From: Luteimicrobium subarcticum
GTDB taxonomy: Bacteria > Actinomycetota > Actinomycetes > Actinomycetales > Cellulomonadaceae
Direction of reading: 5' to 3'
Assembly (NCBI RefSeq): GCF_002798015.1
Contig: NZ_PGTZ01000008.1
Span: 356,572 to 420,571, forward strand
Length of the DNA: 64,000 bases
This document shows positions 17,151-25,024 of this stretch, one piece after another. How positions within the stretch are numbered: position 1 is the first letter of the stretch; each line of letters begins with the position of its first letter. The position numbers and the translations under genes are program-made. The notes under the pieces were generated by a model. The model ran no database searches and had not been told where the DNA came from. It worked only from the letters and a program-made list of their open reading frames with translations.

Positions 17151-18176
17151 TCAGCGCCAGCCGAGCGCCGGGGCGACGTGGGTCAGCACGGACTCGATGA
17201 CGTGCGCGTTGTAGTCGACGCCGAGCTGGTTGGGCACGGTGAGCAGGAGGGTGTCGGCTGCGGCGATCGCCTCGTCGCGCCGGAGCAGCTCGACGAGGAC
17301 GTCGGGCTCGTCGGCGTACGAGCGTCCGAACACGGCGCGGGTCTGGGCGTCGATGTTGCCGAACTGGTCCTCGCTGTCACCGCTCGCGAGGAAGTAGCGG
17401 CGGTCGAGGTCGTTCACGATCGGGAAGATCGACCGCGACACCGACACGCGCGGCTCGAACCCGTGGTCGTGCTGCGCCCACTCGTCGCGGAACGCCTCGA
17501 TCTGCTTGCGCTGCTGGACGTGCAGCGGCTCGCCCGTCTCGTCGAACTTCAGGGTCGACGACATGAGGTTCATGCCCTGCTGAGCGGTCCAGCGTGCGGT
17601 CGCGTCCGAGCCTGCGCCCCACCAGATGCGCTCGCGCAGGCCCTCGGAGTGCGGTTCGAGGCGCAGCAGCCCGGGCGGGTTGGGGAACATCGGGCGCGGG
17701 TTCGGCTGCGCGAACTGCTTGCCGGTGAGCAGGTCGAGCGCGATCTCGGTGTGCCGGCGGGCCATCGCGCCGTCGTCCTCGTCCTCGGCGGGGGAGTACC
17801 CGAAGTACCGCCACCCGTCGATGACCTGCTCGGGCGACCCGCGCGACACGCCGAGCTGCAGCCGTCCGCCGGCGATGAGGTCGGCCGCGCCGGCGTCCTC
17901 GACGAACGCCAACGGGTTCACGTAGCGCATGTCGATGACACCGGTGCCGATCTCGATGCGGCTCGTCCTCGCCCCCGCGGCCGCGAGCAGCGGGAAGGGG
18001 GAGCCGAGCTGGCGGGCGAAGTGGTGGACGCGGAAGTACGCGCCGTCCGCCCCCAGCTCCTCGGCCGCGACCGCGAGGTCGATGCTCTGCAGCAGCGCGT
18101 CAGACGCCGTCTGCGTCTCGGACGTGGGGTGGGGCGTCCAGTGCCCGAACGACAGGAACCCGATCTTCTTGGTCAC
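17151..18176 (-). CDS. LLM-class flavin-dependent oxidoreductase (luciferase-like monooxygenase)
   Basis: This 341-residue protein has the luciferase-like monooxygenase pattern: 'GFLSFGHWTPHP' at the N-terminus, 'LGADGAYFRVHHFARQLGSP' (about residues 40-59), 'IEIGTGVIDMRYVNPLAFVE' and 'GRLQLGVSRGSPEQ'. The TIM-barrel family uses reduced flavin to oxidise small substrates. The GTG start at 18176 begins right before 'TKKIGFLSF', the normal N-terminus. It is divergent from the small gene at 18325. The substrate is unknown. Confidence 0.88.
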   Translation of the reverse strand: MTKKIGFLSFGHWTPHPTSETQTASDALLQSIDLAVAAEELGADGAYFRVHHFARQLGSPFPLLAAAGARTSRIEIGTGVIDMRYVNPLAFVEDAGAADLIAGGRLQLGVSRGSPEQVIDGWRYFGYSPAEDEDDGAMARRHTEIALDLLTGKQFAQPNPRPMFPNPPGLLRLEPHSEGLRERIWWGAGSDATARWTAQQGMNLMSSTLKFDETGEPLHVQQRKQIEAFRDEWAQHDHGFEPRVSVSRSIFPIVNDLDRRYFLASGDSEDQFGNIDAQTRAVFGRSYADEPDVLVELLRRDEAIAAADTLLLTVPNQLGVDYNAHVIESVLTHVAPALGWR

Positions 18177-18324
18177 GTCCGGGCAACGCGCGGCCCGCGG
18201 CAGCCATTCCGATGCGTGTCGGCGGGTCCGGCTACCGTGCACGCATGCGTTCCTTCCGGTGGCTCGACGGCGACGAGCTCCTATCCCGCCCACTCGGGCG
18301 GGCACGAGCACCGAGGAGCACACC

Positions 18325-18645
18325 ATGTCGGATCCTTACTACGCCCGCGACTTCCTGAACACGCCCGGCCACCACGGCGGGGCGTACGTCCTCGCGACGG
18401 TCGAGACCGACGCCGACACCGCGGGGGAGTCCCTGGTCGGACCGAGCCTCGATGCGCGCCTGACTGTGTCGGACTGCGGGCGCGTCACGACGTTGAACTT
18501 CGTCTGCTACGAGGCGGACGACATCGACAACGCCCTGCACAAGGCGCGGCTGCTGCGGCGCACCGTCGACGAGTTCGCCGCCGCGCTCGAGGAGCACGCC
18601 GTCGAGTTCCGGCGCGTGCTCGAGGAGCACGTCCCCGCTGAGTGA
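18325..18645 (+). CDS. Conserved small hypothetical protein
   Basis: This 106-residue acidic cytosolic protein starts at an ATG with GAGGAG upstream. It has an N-terminal 'DPYYARDFLNTPGHHGGAYV', a beta-rich middle and a long C-terminal helix rich in Glu, Arg and Leu that could be a coiled coil. No family was recognised. It is divergent from the flavin oxidoreductase gene and convergent with a broken membrane-protein gene. Confidence 0.65.
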   Translation: MSDPYYARDFLNTPGHHGGAYVLATVETDADTAGESLVGPSLDARLTVSDCGRVTTLNFVCYEADDIDNALHKARLLRRTVDEFAAALEEHAVEFRRVLEEHVPAE

Positions 18646-18649
18646 GCTC

Positions 18650-19807
18650 CTGCTGCACGCGGCGCCCGCACCTCCCGGGAGGGCTCGGGCGTCGCGCGCA
18701 CCCAGGCGGCGCTAGCCCACCGGTCGTACAGGGTCGTCATCAGCCCGACGACGTAGGCGAACAGCAGCGCGTCCGCGACCGCGACACCGTTCGCGCGTCC
18801 CGGCACGAGGACGCCGAGCGCCGCCATGGCGACGAGGCTGACCGCCATGTTCGCCGCGAGCTGCCGCACCGCGGTCGCTCGCCCTGGTCGACCCCGTCGG
18901 GCGCGGTGGTCCAGGAGCGCGTACCCGACGACGGTCGCGACCACCACGACCCAGACCGCCCACCACCGCGAGTCGACCCGCGGGTACGAGCTGGCGAGGA
19001 TCGTGGTGACCTGCGCGGCCAGCACCGCCTTCTCGACGATCGCCCACCGCGTCACGACCCCCGCCCGGAGGTCCGGACGAACGGCCGCGCCGCCGCATGC
19101 GCTGGGCGTCGATCCCGCGTCGAGCGTGAACGGGCGGTCTGCGTCGGGAAGCCGCGGCGACAGCCAGCGCGCGAGCAGCACCACGGCGACGACGAGTGCG
19201 ACGAGGACCACGAGCACCCACGGCCGGTTCGAGAACCCGGCAGCCAGGCCGTCGTCGGGTCGACGCCGAGCACGCGGCGGGAGAACTCGTCCGTGAAGTC
19301 GAGCTGTGCGACGTGGATCCACCACTCCTGCGGCAGCTTGACGACGACCCATATCTCCGCCGCCAGCCACTGCAGCGCCGACCGCGAGAGGCGTCGCGGG
19401 TCCCACCGCGTCCGGACGACCTCGACCGCGACGACGAAGTACTCGAACGTGTTCGGGAAGGCCAGCAGGAGCCACCGGAGTCCCGTGAGCTCGAACGCGA
19501 GGACACCGACGAGCCGGCATTACCAGAGTGCGGCGGACACCCCGGCGGCGAACCGGTCCGGCCAGTTGCGCAGCACCGCGAGGTACGTGATCGCCAGGTA
19601 GTAGATGTCGAGGGCCTTGTCGTACGACTGGTAGTCCGACAGGTCGAGGTCCGTGGTGGCCTGGAAGATCGACTTGTCGACACCGTCGATGACGAGCGAG
19701 GCGAGGATCGCCGGCAGCGGGAAGCGGCCGATGAACAGCGGGACCACGAGACGCGCCCCGACGACGAGCACGAAGACGACCACGTCGACCGAAGAGGCGC
19801 CGGACAT
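18650..19807 (-). pseudogene. Broken multi-pass membrane protein gene
   Basis: From ATG 19807 the frame encodes a membrane helix ('VDVVVFVLVVGARLVVPLFI') and 'LDLSDYQSYDKALDIYYLAI', then meets an in-frame TAA at 19520. The same frame continues with sensible membrane-protein sequence ('LVGVLAFELTGLRWLLLAFP', 'PQEWWIHVAQLDFTDEFSRR'). At about 19240 it must shift to another frame, after which it reads 'FSNRPWVLVVLVALVVAVVL' and further helices. One nonsense change and one single-base loss therefore inactivate what would be a protein of about 385 residues. The 3' limit is approximate. Sequencing error is a possible alternative. Confidence 0.65.
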
Positions 19808-19874
19808 GGTCGGACCCTGGTGACGCGGCCGTCCGCGCGCCGCCGTCTCGACGCCGAGTCCCGTACGCCGGATC

Positions 19875-20342
19875 TCAGTCCCACCAGAGCATGAACCATT
19901 CGCCGCGGCTGGAGGCGAGCGGATCCGGCGGGCCGGGCGTCCGAGGAAGGATCTTGTCCGGGCCGCGCTCGGGGTCGAGACCGAAGTCGTCACGAGCGAT
20001 CCGGAGCAGCTCTGCGCACTCGCACCAGTCGAGGTGTTGATAGAGGTCGTCGCCTACGTCGGCTGGCGGCAACTGGAACTGGCTCGGCCCGACGGAGATC
20101 CGCACCGGACGCGTTGGGCGCACGTAGACCGTCGAGAGCGCAGGATGGGTCGGCTCGTCCAAGAGCCGACCCAGCGGGCTTCGGACCCGATCGGGCTGGG
20201 CGGCGATCGCCCTGAGGATCGATCTCGTCGTCGGCCCTCCGTTCCACCGCGACTCCAGCTGGTTCTCGTCGAGTCTCGCCAGATGTTCCCGTGCGTCGTT
20301 CCGTGCCGTCGCGCGCGCGGTCTCTTCCCGTGTCGTCCCCAC
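19875..20342 (-). CDS. Hypothetical protein with aromatic C-terminus
   Basis: This soluble protein of about 155 residues is of unknown function. The GTG at 20342 was chosen because AGGAG lies five bases upstream; an upstream GTG at 20366 has no usable spacing. The C-terminal half contains 'DLYQHLDWCECAELLRIARD' and ends 'GEWFMLWWD'. No homologous family could be named. Confidence 0.5.
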   Translation of the reverse strand: MGTTREETARATARNDAREHLARLDENQLESRWNGGPTTRSILRAIAAQPDRVRSPLGRLLDEPTHPALSTVYVRPTRPVRISVGPSQFQLPPADVGDDLYQHLDWCECAELLRIARDDFGLDPERGPDKILPRTPGPPDPLASSRGEWFMLWWD

Positions 20343-20509
20343 TGCTGCTCCTGTCGTCGACGTCACCTCCTGTCGTCGAGGTCACCGCGAGTGTGGCGTT
20401 GCTCGACAGGTGTCCGCGATATTGCGTCGGACGATGGGGATGGCGTGGGTTCCTTCGGGACTGTGGACGAGGCGTCACCGGCGTTCGACGGTGACCCTGC
20501 CAGCGCTCG

Positions 20510-20983
20510 ATGTCGGAGGCGCACGGTGCCGAGAGTGAAGTCCGCGCCTACGGTGAGAGGGTGGACTTGGAAGATGACTCGTTCGCCAGTCTCGAAGAGG
20601 CGCTTCGTGATCGACGGGTCCCGGTCGAGAACTGGGACGTGATCCGGCGTGTGGTCACTGCGATCGGCGTCGGCTCGTACCGCCGTGCGAGCGCGGGGGT
20701 TCGCGCCGATCGGCTCGACGGCGGTCCGCACCTGATCATCGCGTACGGCTGGACGAACGGGTTCAGGACCTCCGACGAGGCTGCCACTGCATCGGGCGGG
20801 ATGGCGGCTGTGTACGAGTCGAGGTCGAGACGAGGCAGCGGACGGTGGGGGATCGAGCATCCCGTGAACAAGATCCGGGCTGGTGGCGAGGAACGGTCGC
20901 GGAACGCGGAGCCAATCGACCCCGAGACATGCCCGGTCTGCCACCTGGCCTACTCAGCGACGGGAGCATGCGGCTGCGACTGA
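20510..20983 (+). CDS. Hypothetical protein with C-terminal zinc-ribbon-like motif
   Basis: This 157-residue cytosolic protein ends in 'CPVCHLAYSATGACGCD', a CxxC plus CxC arrangement suited to bind one zinc ion. The middle ('LIIAYGWTNGFRTSDEAATA') is unassigned. Third-position GC is high, supporting real coding. It is divergent from the gene at 19875-20342. The exact start is uncertain because no clear ribosome site precedes the ATG. Confidence 0.55.
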   Translation: MSEAHGAESEVRAYGERVDLEDDSFASLEEALRDRRVPVENWDVIRRVVTAIGVGSYRRASAGVRADRLDGGPHLIIAYGWTNGFRTSDEAATASGGMAAVYESRSRRGSGRWGIEHPVNKIRAGGEERSRNAEPIDPETCPVCHLAYSATGACGCD

Positions 20984-21029
20984 CGAACCCTGGCCGGCGG
21001 CGGCGACATCGCTCGCCAACAGCGACTGG

Positions 21030-22076
21030 TCACGGGCCGTCGTGCCGACCGTTGACGCGGTCCCGGTGGCGATCGAGCACCGCCTGCATCGCGACGACCT
21101 GGCGGGACTCTTCGGTGAGCTCGCACGCGGCGAGCAGGCGCTGCCGTGCGGGGAGGTACTTGTCGCGCAGCATGCGTGCGGCGCGCTCCGGGTCCTCTCG
21201 GGCAAGGTCGGGGTTGCACGTGACGTTCCACGCGTTGTCGGCGAGCTTGACGTACCGACCGAGAGGGTCGGCGCAGGCGCGGGTGATGAGGTCGGCGTAG
21301 GACTCGTCGGACCGCCGCGTCACCGAGGTCACCGCGGAGACGATGTGCTCGGGGACGTCGTGCTCGGTGAGGTCCTGCGGCGTGGTCGACGTGTCCTCGA
21401 TGATGTCGTGCAGCCAGCCGGCGGCTTCCGCGTCGACGCCGAACACACGCGCCGCTTCGGCGATCGGTGCGAGGTGCGCGTCGAAGTACGTGCGCCCGAG
21501 CTTGTCGACCTGGCCGTCGTGCTGCTCCGCGGCGAGCTCGCGGATGCTCTTCATCGCGCCGATACCGATGGGACGGGCCGTCCCGGCGGCAGCGTCGGTG
21601 GGTCGTCCGGTGCGCTCGGCCAGGTAGGGGAGCACCTCGGCCCAGCCGGGGAAGGTCCCGCCGCCGATCACGACGACCTCGCCGACGAACCGGTCGGCAC
21701 CGTTGTGGAACGGACGGTCGTCGACCAGGTAGTCGCCGAGGTTGAGCTCCTTGTGGTGGGTCAGGATGACGCGCTTGTACAGCGGGGAGGCCTCGTCGGC
21801 GCCGAAGTGCCGGTGGATCCAGTCGACCTTGTCGTGCCAGGCGCTGGGGTTCTTCCACGGTGCCGTCGACAGCACGTACGTGTCGTACAGCTCCGCCAGC
21901 TCGGTGACCGCCTCGACCGCGCCCGGCAGCGGGTCCATGAGGGCGAAGATCCCGGGGATCTCGTCCTCGGCACCGGCATACTGCTCGAGCACTGCGGGGG
22001 ACTCGACGCGGGCGAACGCCGTCGGGAAGTCGACGATCGTGTTGTCCATGTCGACGTAGAGGATCTTCTTCGTCAT
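21030..22076 (-). CDS. Fusion of HAD-type 5'-nucleotidase (NT5C-like) and HD phosphohydrolase
   Basis: This 348-residue protein has two enzyme domains. Residues 1-165 match 5'(3')-deoxyribonucleotidase-type HAD phosphatases: nucleophile loop 'YVDMDNTIVDF' (D9, D11), 'VLSTAPW' (S70) and 'LVDDRPFHN' (D119/D120). Residues about 175-340 are an HD domain: 'HDIIEDTSTTPQDL' (H223, D224) and 'YVKLADNAWN'. The first half removes phosphate from nucleoside monophosphates. The second resembles (p)ppGpp or nucleotide hydrolases. A single chain joining both would couple two steps of nucleotide turnover. The fusion reads through without a gap or frameshift. Confidence 0.82.
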   Translation of the reverse strand: MTKKILYVDMDNTIVDFPTAFARVESPAVLEQYAGAEDEIPGIFALMDPLPGAVEAVTELAELYDTYVLSTAPWKNPSAWHDKVDWIHRHFGADEASPLYKRVILTHHKELNLGDYLVDDRPFHNGADRFVGEVVVIGGGTFPGWAEVLPYLAERTGRPTDAAAGTARPIGIGAMKSIRELAAEQHDGQVDKLGRTYFDAHLAPIAEAARVFGVDAEAAGWLHDIIEDTSTTPQDLTEHDVPEHIVSAVTSVTRRSDESYADLITRACADPLGRYVKLADNAWNVTCNPDLAREDPERAARMLRDKYLPARQRLLAACELTEESRQVVAMQAVLDRHRDRVNGRHDGP

Positions 22077-22104
22077 CGTCGCTTCCGGTCGTTGCGTTCG
22101 GTGG

Positions 22105-22605
22105 TCACGTGCGGTGGTCGCCGAGCGGCGTGAGCTCGTAGCCGGGCAGGGCGCGGGCATGGACCCAGCACCACAGCAGGTCCGCGGCCTCGGACACGGT
22201 CGGCACGAGGTCGCCCGATCCAGCGTCCCGCCCCGGCCCGGGCAGCGCGACCGCACGCCGGACGAAGCAGTCCGGACCTGGGACGCCGTTGACCTCCACG
22301 ACGTAGCCGCCATCGACCCGCATGGTCTGCGCCCAGCGGACCGACGGCGTCTCCAGCACGCCGAACGCGCCCTGCCCGAGCGCGGCGACCAGGGACGCGA
22401 GGTGTGCGGCGTCCCGCACGAGCGTGACGCGACCCCGGCGGACCCAGCTGACCTCCAACCGCGGACGCGGCTGTGTGCGGAGCCATGCCTCGGCTTCGGC
22501 GGCGACGTCGGTGGTGAGCTCCGCGCCTGGCCCGGAGGTCGCGTCGGTGTCGAGCGAGGGTCGCGCGGTCACGGGACGTGTCAGGACGTCGAGCAGTGCG
22601 GGCAT
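22105..22605 (-). CDS. Hypothetical protein
   Basis: This 166-residue protein lies 28 bases upstream of the HAD/HD fusion gene in the same direction, so the two are probably cotranscribed. It has an Arg/Pro-rich N-terminal third and a C-terminal helix with 'ADLLWCWVHARALPGYEL'. No motif allows a function call. Confidence 0.55.
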   Translation of the reverse strand: MPALLDVLTRPVTARPSLDTDATSGPGAELTTDVAAEAEAWLRTQPRPRLEVSWVRRGRVTLVRDAAHLASLVAALGQGAFGVLETPSVRWAQTMRVDGGYVVEVNGVPGPDCFVRRAVALPGPGRDAGSGDLVPTVSEAADLLWCWVHARALPGYELTPLGDHRT

Positions 22606-22867
22606 ACGGGCTCCGGGTCGGCAACGAGAGATCGGACAACGAGGGATCGGAGCGGCGACGGCCGTGTCGGCACTCGGTCAGCATCCCGCCGAGAGCCGGT
22701 CGCGGTCCGGCCACGCCAGGCTGTCCGACGCGGGAGGTTCGCTCCGTCGTCGACGTTACGCCGAGCCACTGACACGCCGACCCGGGTGGTCAAGGCGACC
22801 TGATGCGGACACGATGGTCCGGACGCCGTCCGCCGCGGACGGACCGACGCCGTCGTCAGGAGGTCGC

Positions 22868-23174
22868 GTGCTCCGCATGGTCGAGTCGCCCTACGGGGCT
22901 CCGGCGCTCGCCGCGCTGCGGGAGGTCGTCTCCGACGTCAAGCGTGACGACCCCATGGCGTCCGTGGTCGTCGTGGCCCCGACGCACCTGGCGGGCGTCG
23001 TCGCCCGTCGCCATCTCGCGCGCCACGGGACGTCGCGACCCGGCCGCGGCGTCGCGGGCCTTGGACGTCACGACGCTCGCCCGGCTGGCCGAGGGTCACC
23101 TGGGCGAACGTCCGGTGGTTCGATCGTCCTGTGCGTGGCTGGTGCGCTGCGCTTGCCCGCCCGCCGTCGTCTGA
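22868..23174 (+). pseudogene. Remnant of a PD-(D/E)XK nuclease/AddB-like gene 5' end
   Basis: The first frame from GTG 22868 reads 'MVESPYGAPALAALREVVSD' and 'ASVVVVAPTHLAGVVARRHL', the usual N-terminus of actinobacterial RecB/AddB-type nuclease proteins. At about 23045 sensible sequence moves to another frame ('ALDVTTLARLAEGHL') and stops at 23174. The rest of the normally much larger gene (over 900 residues) is absent, and the toxin locus begins next to it. This is a truncated, frameshifted relic, probably cut when locus B formed. Confidence 0.6.
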
Positions 23175-23270
23175 CGACGGGCCACCGGCGACGCCGTTCC
23201 GACTGGGGGTCGGTGAACTGGCCGCCGGCAGGGATCCTCGCGTGTGGTGCGTCGCTGCGGGCAGTCATCG

Positions 23271-23750
23271 TCAGACGTGGTCGTCGGTCGGCGTGGGTGT
23301 GTGTCCGGTCTCCGGGTCGGTGCGGGAGGTGAATATCCAGTACTCGTCCTCGTCTGTGAACACTGCCATGCACGCCTGCCGGGCGAGGTCCGAGGCGACG
23401 AATTCAGGCTGGTACCAGTCAAGCCCGAGACCGGAGATGTCGAACGCGGGGCCGAGACGGACGTGCAGCCAGGGTCCGACCGAAGTGTGCGACGTCTCGA
23501 TGCTGAGCAGGAACTCATCCGCTCCGGAAATCACCTGCGACTCTCGTGCGCGAGCGAGCCACGCGCGCTGCAGATCGCGCATGTCACTGTCGTCCTCAGT
23601 CGCCCGAACTCGTACGGTGGGGACAGCCCGGCCGGAGGTGAACGCTCTCCAGACGGAGTGAGCATCTTCCGGCGACCCGACCTCGCCGAGGACGACGAGT
23701 GCAGCGCGTGTTGCGGCGGCTCTCGCCTCGAGAACGTGGTCGTTGGCCAT
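23271..23750 (-). CDS. Putative immunity protein (paralogue 2 of the 'EDVWSVW' family)
   Basis: This 159-residue protein is related along its length to the product at 13233-13694: 'SPEDAHSVWRAF', 'MRDLQRAWLARARES', 'DEFLLSIETS', 'FDISGLGLDWYQPEFVASDL' and 'IFTSRTDPETG'. It starts three bases after the stop of the toxin remnant at 23754-24000, so it may be the partner of that toxin's surviving C-terminal end. It appears intact. Confidence 0.6.
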   Translation of the reverse strand: MANDHVLEARAAATRAALVVLGEVGSPEDAHSVWRAFTSGRAVPTVRVRATEDDSDMRDLQRAWLARARESQVISGADEFLLSIETSHTSVGPWLHVRLGPAFDISGLGLDWYQPEFVASDLARQACMAVFTDEDEYWIFTSRTDPETGHTPTPTDDHV

Positions 23751-23753
23751 CTG

Positions 23754-24000
23754 TCAGCTCCCCGCTGGGTAGTAGAAGTGGTGCTTGTCTCCCACGGCGT
23801 TGTAGGGCTCGAAGTCTTGACCCCAGCCGAAGTCGACTCCGCTTCTCGAGGCCTCCGCCGCCGTCCCGTCCACCGACAACCGGTCCAATGAGCTGGCCGC
23901 ATCATCGATAGCCGACGCGACGTCCAGGTAGTCCCGGCCCCCGGCCAGCACCAGCACCGGATCACCCGGCGTCGGATCAATATCCAGACCCACCGGCGAC
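23754..24000 (-). pseudogene. Toxin remnant: signal-region start fused directly to a toxin end
   Basis: About 50 codons are nearly identical to residues 9-53 of toxins A and B ('GLDIDPTPGDPVLVLAGGRD' onward). The frame then jumps at 'SVDGT' straight into a different 27-residue end ('SRSGVDFGWGQDFEPYNAV' and beyond) and a TGA. The original start and first residues are cut at 24000, where sequence of an immunity-gene copy begins; an in-frame GTG could restart at 'GLDIDP'. The whole middle, Hint domain and most of the tip are deleted. It is most likely the scar of recombination between toxin genes. Confidence 0.65.
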
Positions 24001-24222
24001 CTAGGGACCGATAGCGGTGGATGACTGGACGCTCAGCAGGAACTCACCGGTCGACGAGAGCACACCTGTGCTGCGCGCGAAGTCGAGCCAGGCCTCCTGC
24101 AGACGGCGCATCTCGGTCCCGTCGTCGGTATCGGAGATGCGCCTGGCAGGTATCGCCGAGACGACGACGAAGGCGCTCCATACGGACCAGACGTCCTCGG
24201 GTGAGCCGTACGACCCCATCAC
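24001..24222 (-). pseudogene. Truncated immunity gene copy (paralogue 3 of the 'EDVWSVW' family)
   Basis: The fragment encodes residues matching positions 16-87 of the protein at 13233-13694 almost exactly ('SPEDVWSVWSAFVVVSAIPA', 'TEMRRLQEAWLDFARSTGV', 'GEFLLSVQSSTAIGP'). It then ends abruptly at the junction with the toxin remnant. The first residues are altered by small indels near 24240. It cannot make a full protein. Confidence 0.65.
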
Positions 24223-24490
24223 GGTGAGTCCCGATCGCTCCGCTGATTGCTTCGTCCATGATCAGCCCCCTGCATCACATGCGTTACGGGTCTTTCGCCA
24301 CGCCCGAGTTCGGGGGTGTGCCAAGAAGGGTCGGCGCGCTTGCGGCCCTCCAGGCTTCTGAGCCCGTTCGTTGGCTTCGATGGACCAGGTGACAGCTCGG
24401 GCGCGGACCACGGGTTCGAGCCTTTGGGGCGTGCGGCAGACGAGATCCGGGCCGCGAGTCCGTCTGCGGCGCTCGCTCTTCTGGGCGTCC
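24005..24490. repeat. Partial direct duplication of 13435-14140
   Basis: DNA here matches the immunity-gene block at 13435-14140 in the same orientation. Near-identical sequence runs from the start to about 24240, then more diverged sequence, and an internal stretch of about 200 bp is missing. It marks common descent of the ends of toxin loci A and B. Confidence 0.65.
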
Positions 24491-24495
24491 GGGAG
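24300..24495 (-). pseudogene. Decayed copy of the helical-repeat immunity gene
   Basis: One frame reads 'SAADGLAARISSAARPKGSN', matching 'SAADGLAAWISSAATPRRIE' of the gene at 13840-14181, but later residues are scrambled and the 3' part is missing. DNA on both sides also matches the block at 13700-14140. It is a dead duplicate. Confidence 0.55.
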
Positions 24496-24511
24496 TACAG
24501 CACCCTCCCGA

Positions 24512-25024
24512 TCAGATGGCCGGAAGGAAGGTCTCTTGGATGACTTCGACGGTCGACGACCAATGTGGCAAGCCTGCCCGGACGACTGTAGGACCGTCCG
24601 ACCCGTAGTCGGGCGGGGTGTCCGCTATGCCAGGCACGTCGAACACGAAGAACGTAGCGCTCGCCCCCTCGCTCGCCCACTGCGCATCGGGCCACATGCC
24701 GAGGTGAAAGTGGACGAGTCCCGATGGGCGGGTTGTCCGGCTGCTGACGACGGTCCACGCTGTTGGCGGTTTGGGTGGCTGTTCGGTCTGCCACTCCGCG
24801 GAGCGCACCCCGTGGACGACGAGCATCGCGAAGTTGCCGACCTCGAACTGGAGTGCGGTTCTGAGGTCGAGAAGGATGGCGGCGATGGACGAAACCGCGT
24901 CAACGCGGGCATCGAGCACCTGGGCTTCTTGGAGAACGTCATCCTCAACGAAGGGATCCACGTCAGGATCCACGGGCGCACTGCTTCGTGAGAAGCGCTG
25001 CAGGAGGTCGTCGGCTTGTGTCAT
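24512..25024 (-). CDS. Putative immunity protein of toxin B
   Basis: This 170-residue soluble acidic protein has an ATG overlapping the toxin B stop (ATGA), the position expected for the cognate immunity gene. It begins 'MTQADDLLQRF', then has a helix-rich segment ('VDAVSSIAAILLDLRTALQF') and a beta-rich C-terminal half. No family was recognised, and it is unlike the immunity protein of toxin A, as expected for a different tip. Confidence 0.65.
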   Translation of the reverse strand: MTQADDLLQRFSRSSAPVDPDVDPFVEDDVLQEAQVLDARVDAVSSIAAILLDLRTALQFEVGNFAMLVVHGVRSAEWQTEQPPKPPTAWTVVSSRTTRPSGLVHFHLGMWPDAQWASEGASATFFVFDVPGIADTPPDYGSDGPTVVRAGLPHWSSTVEVIQETFLPAI

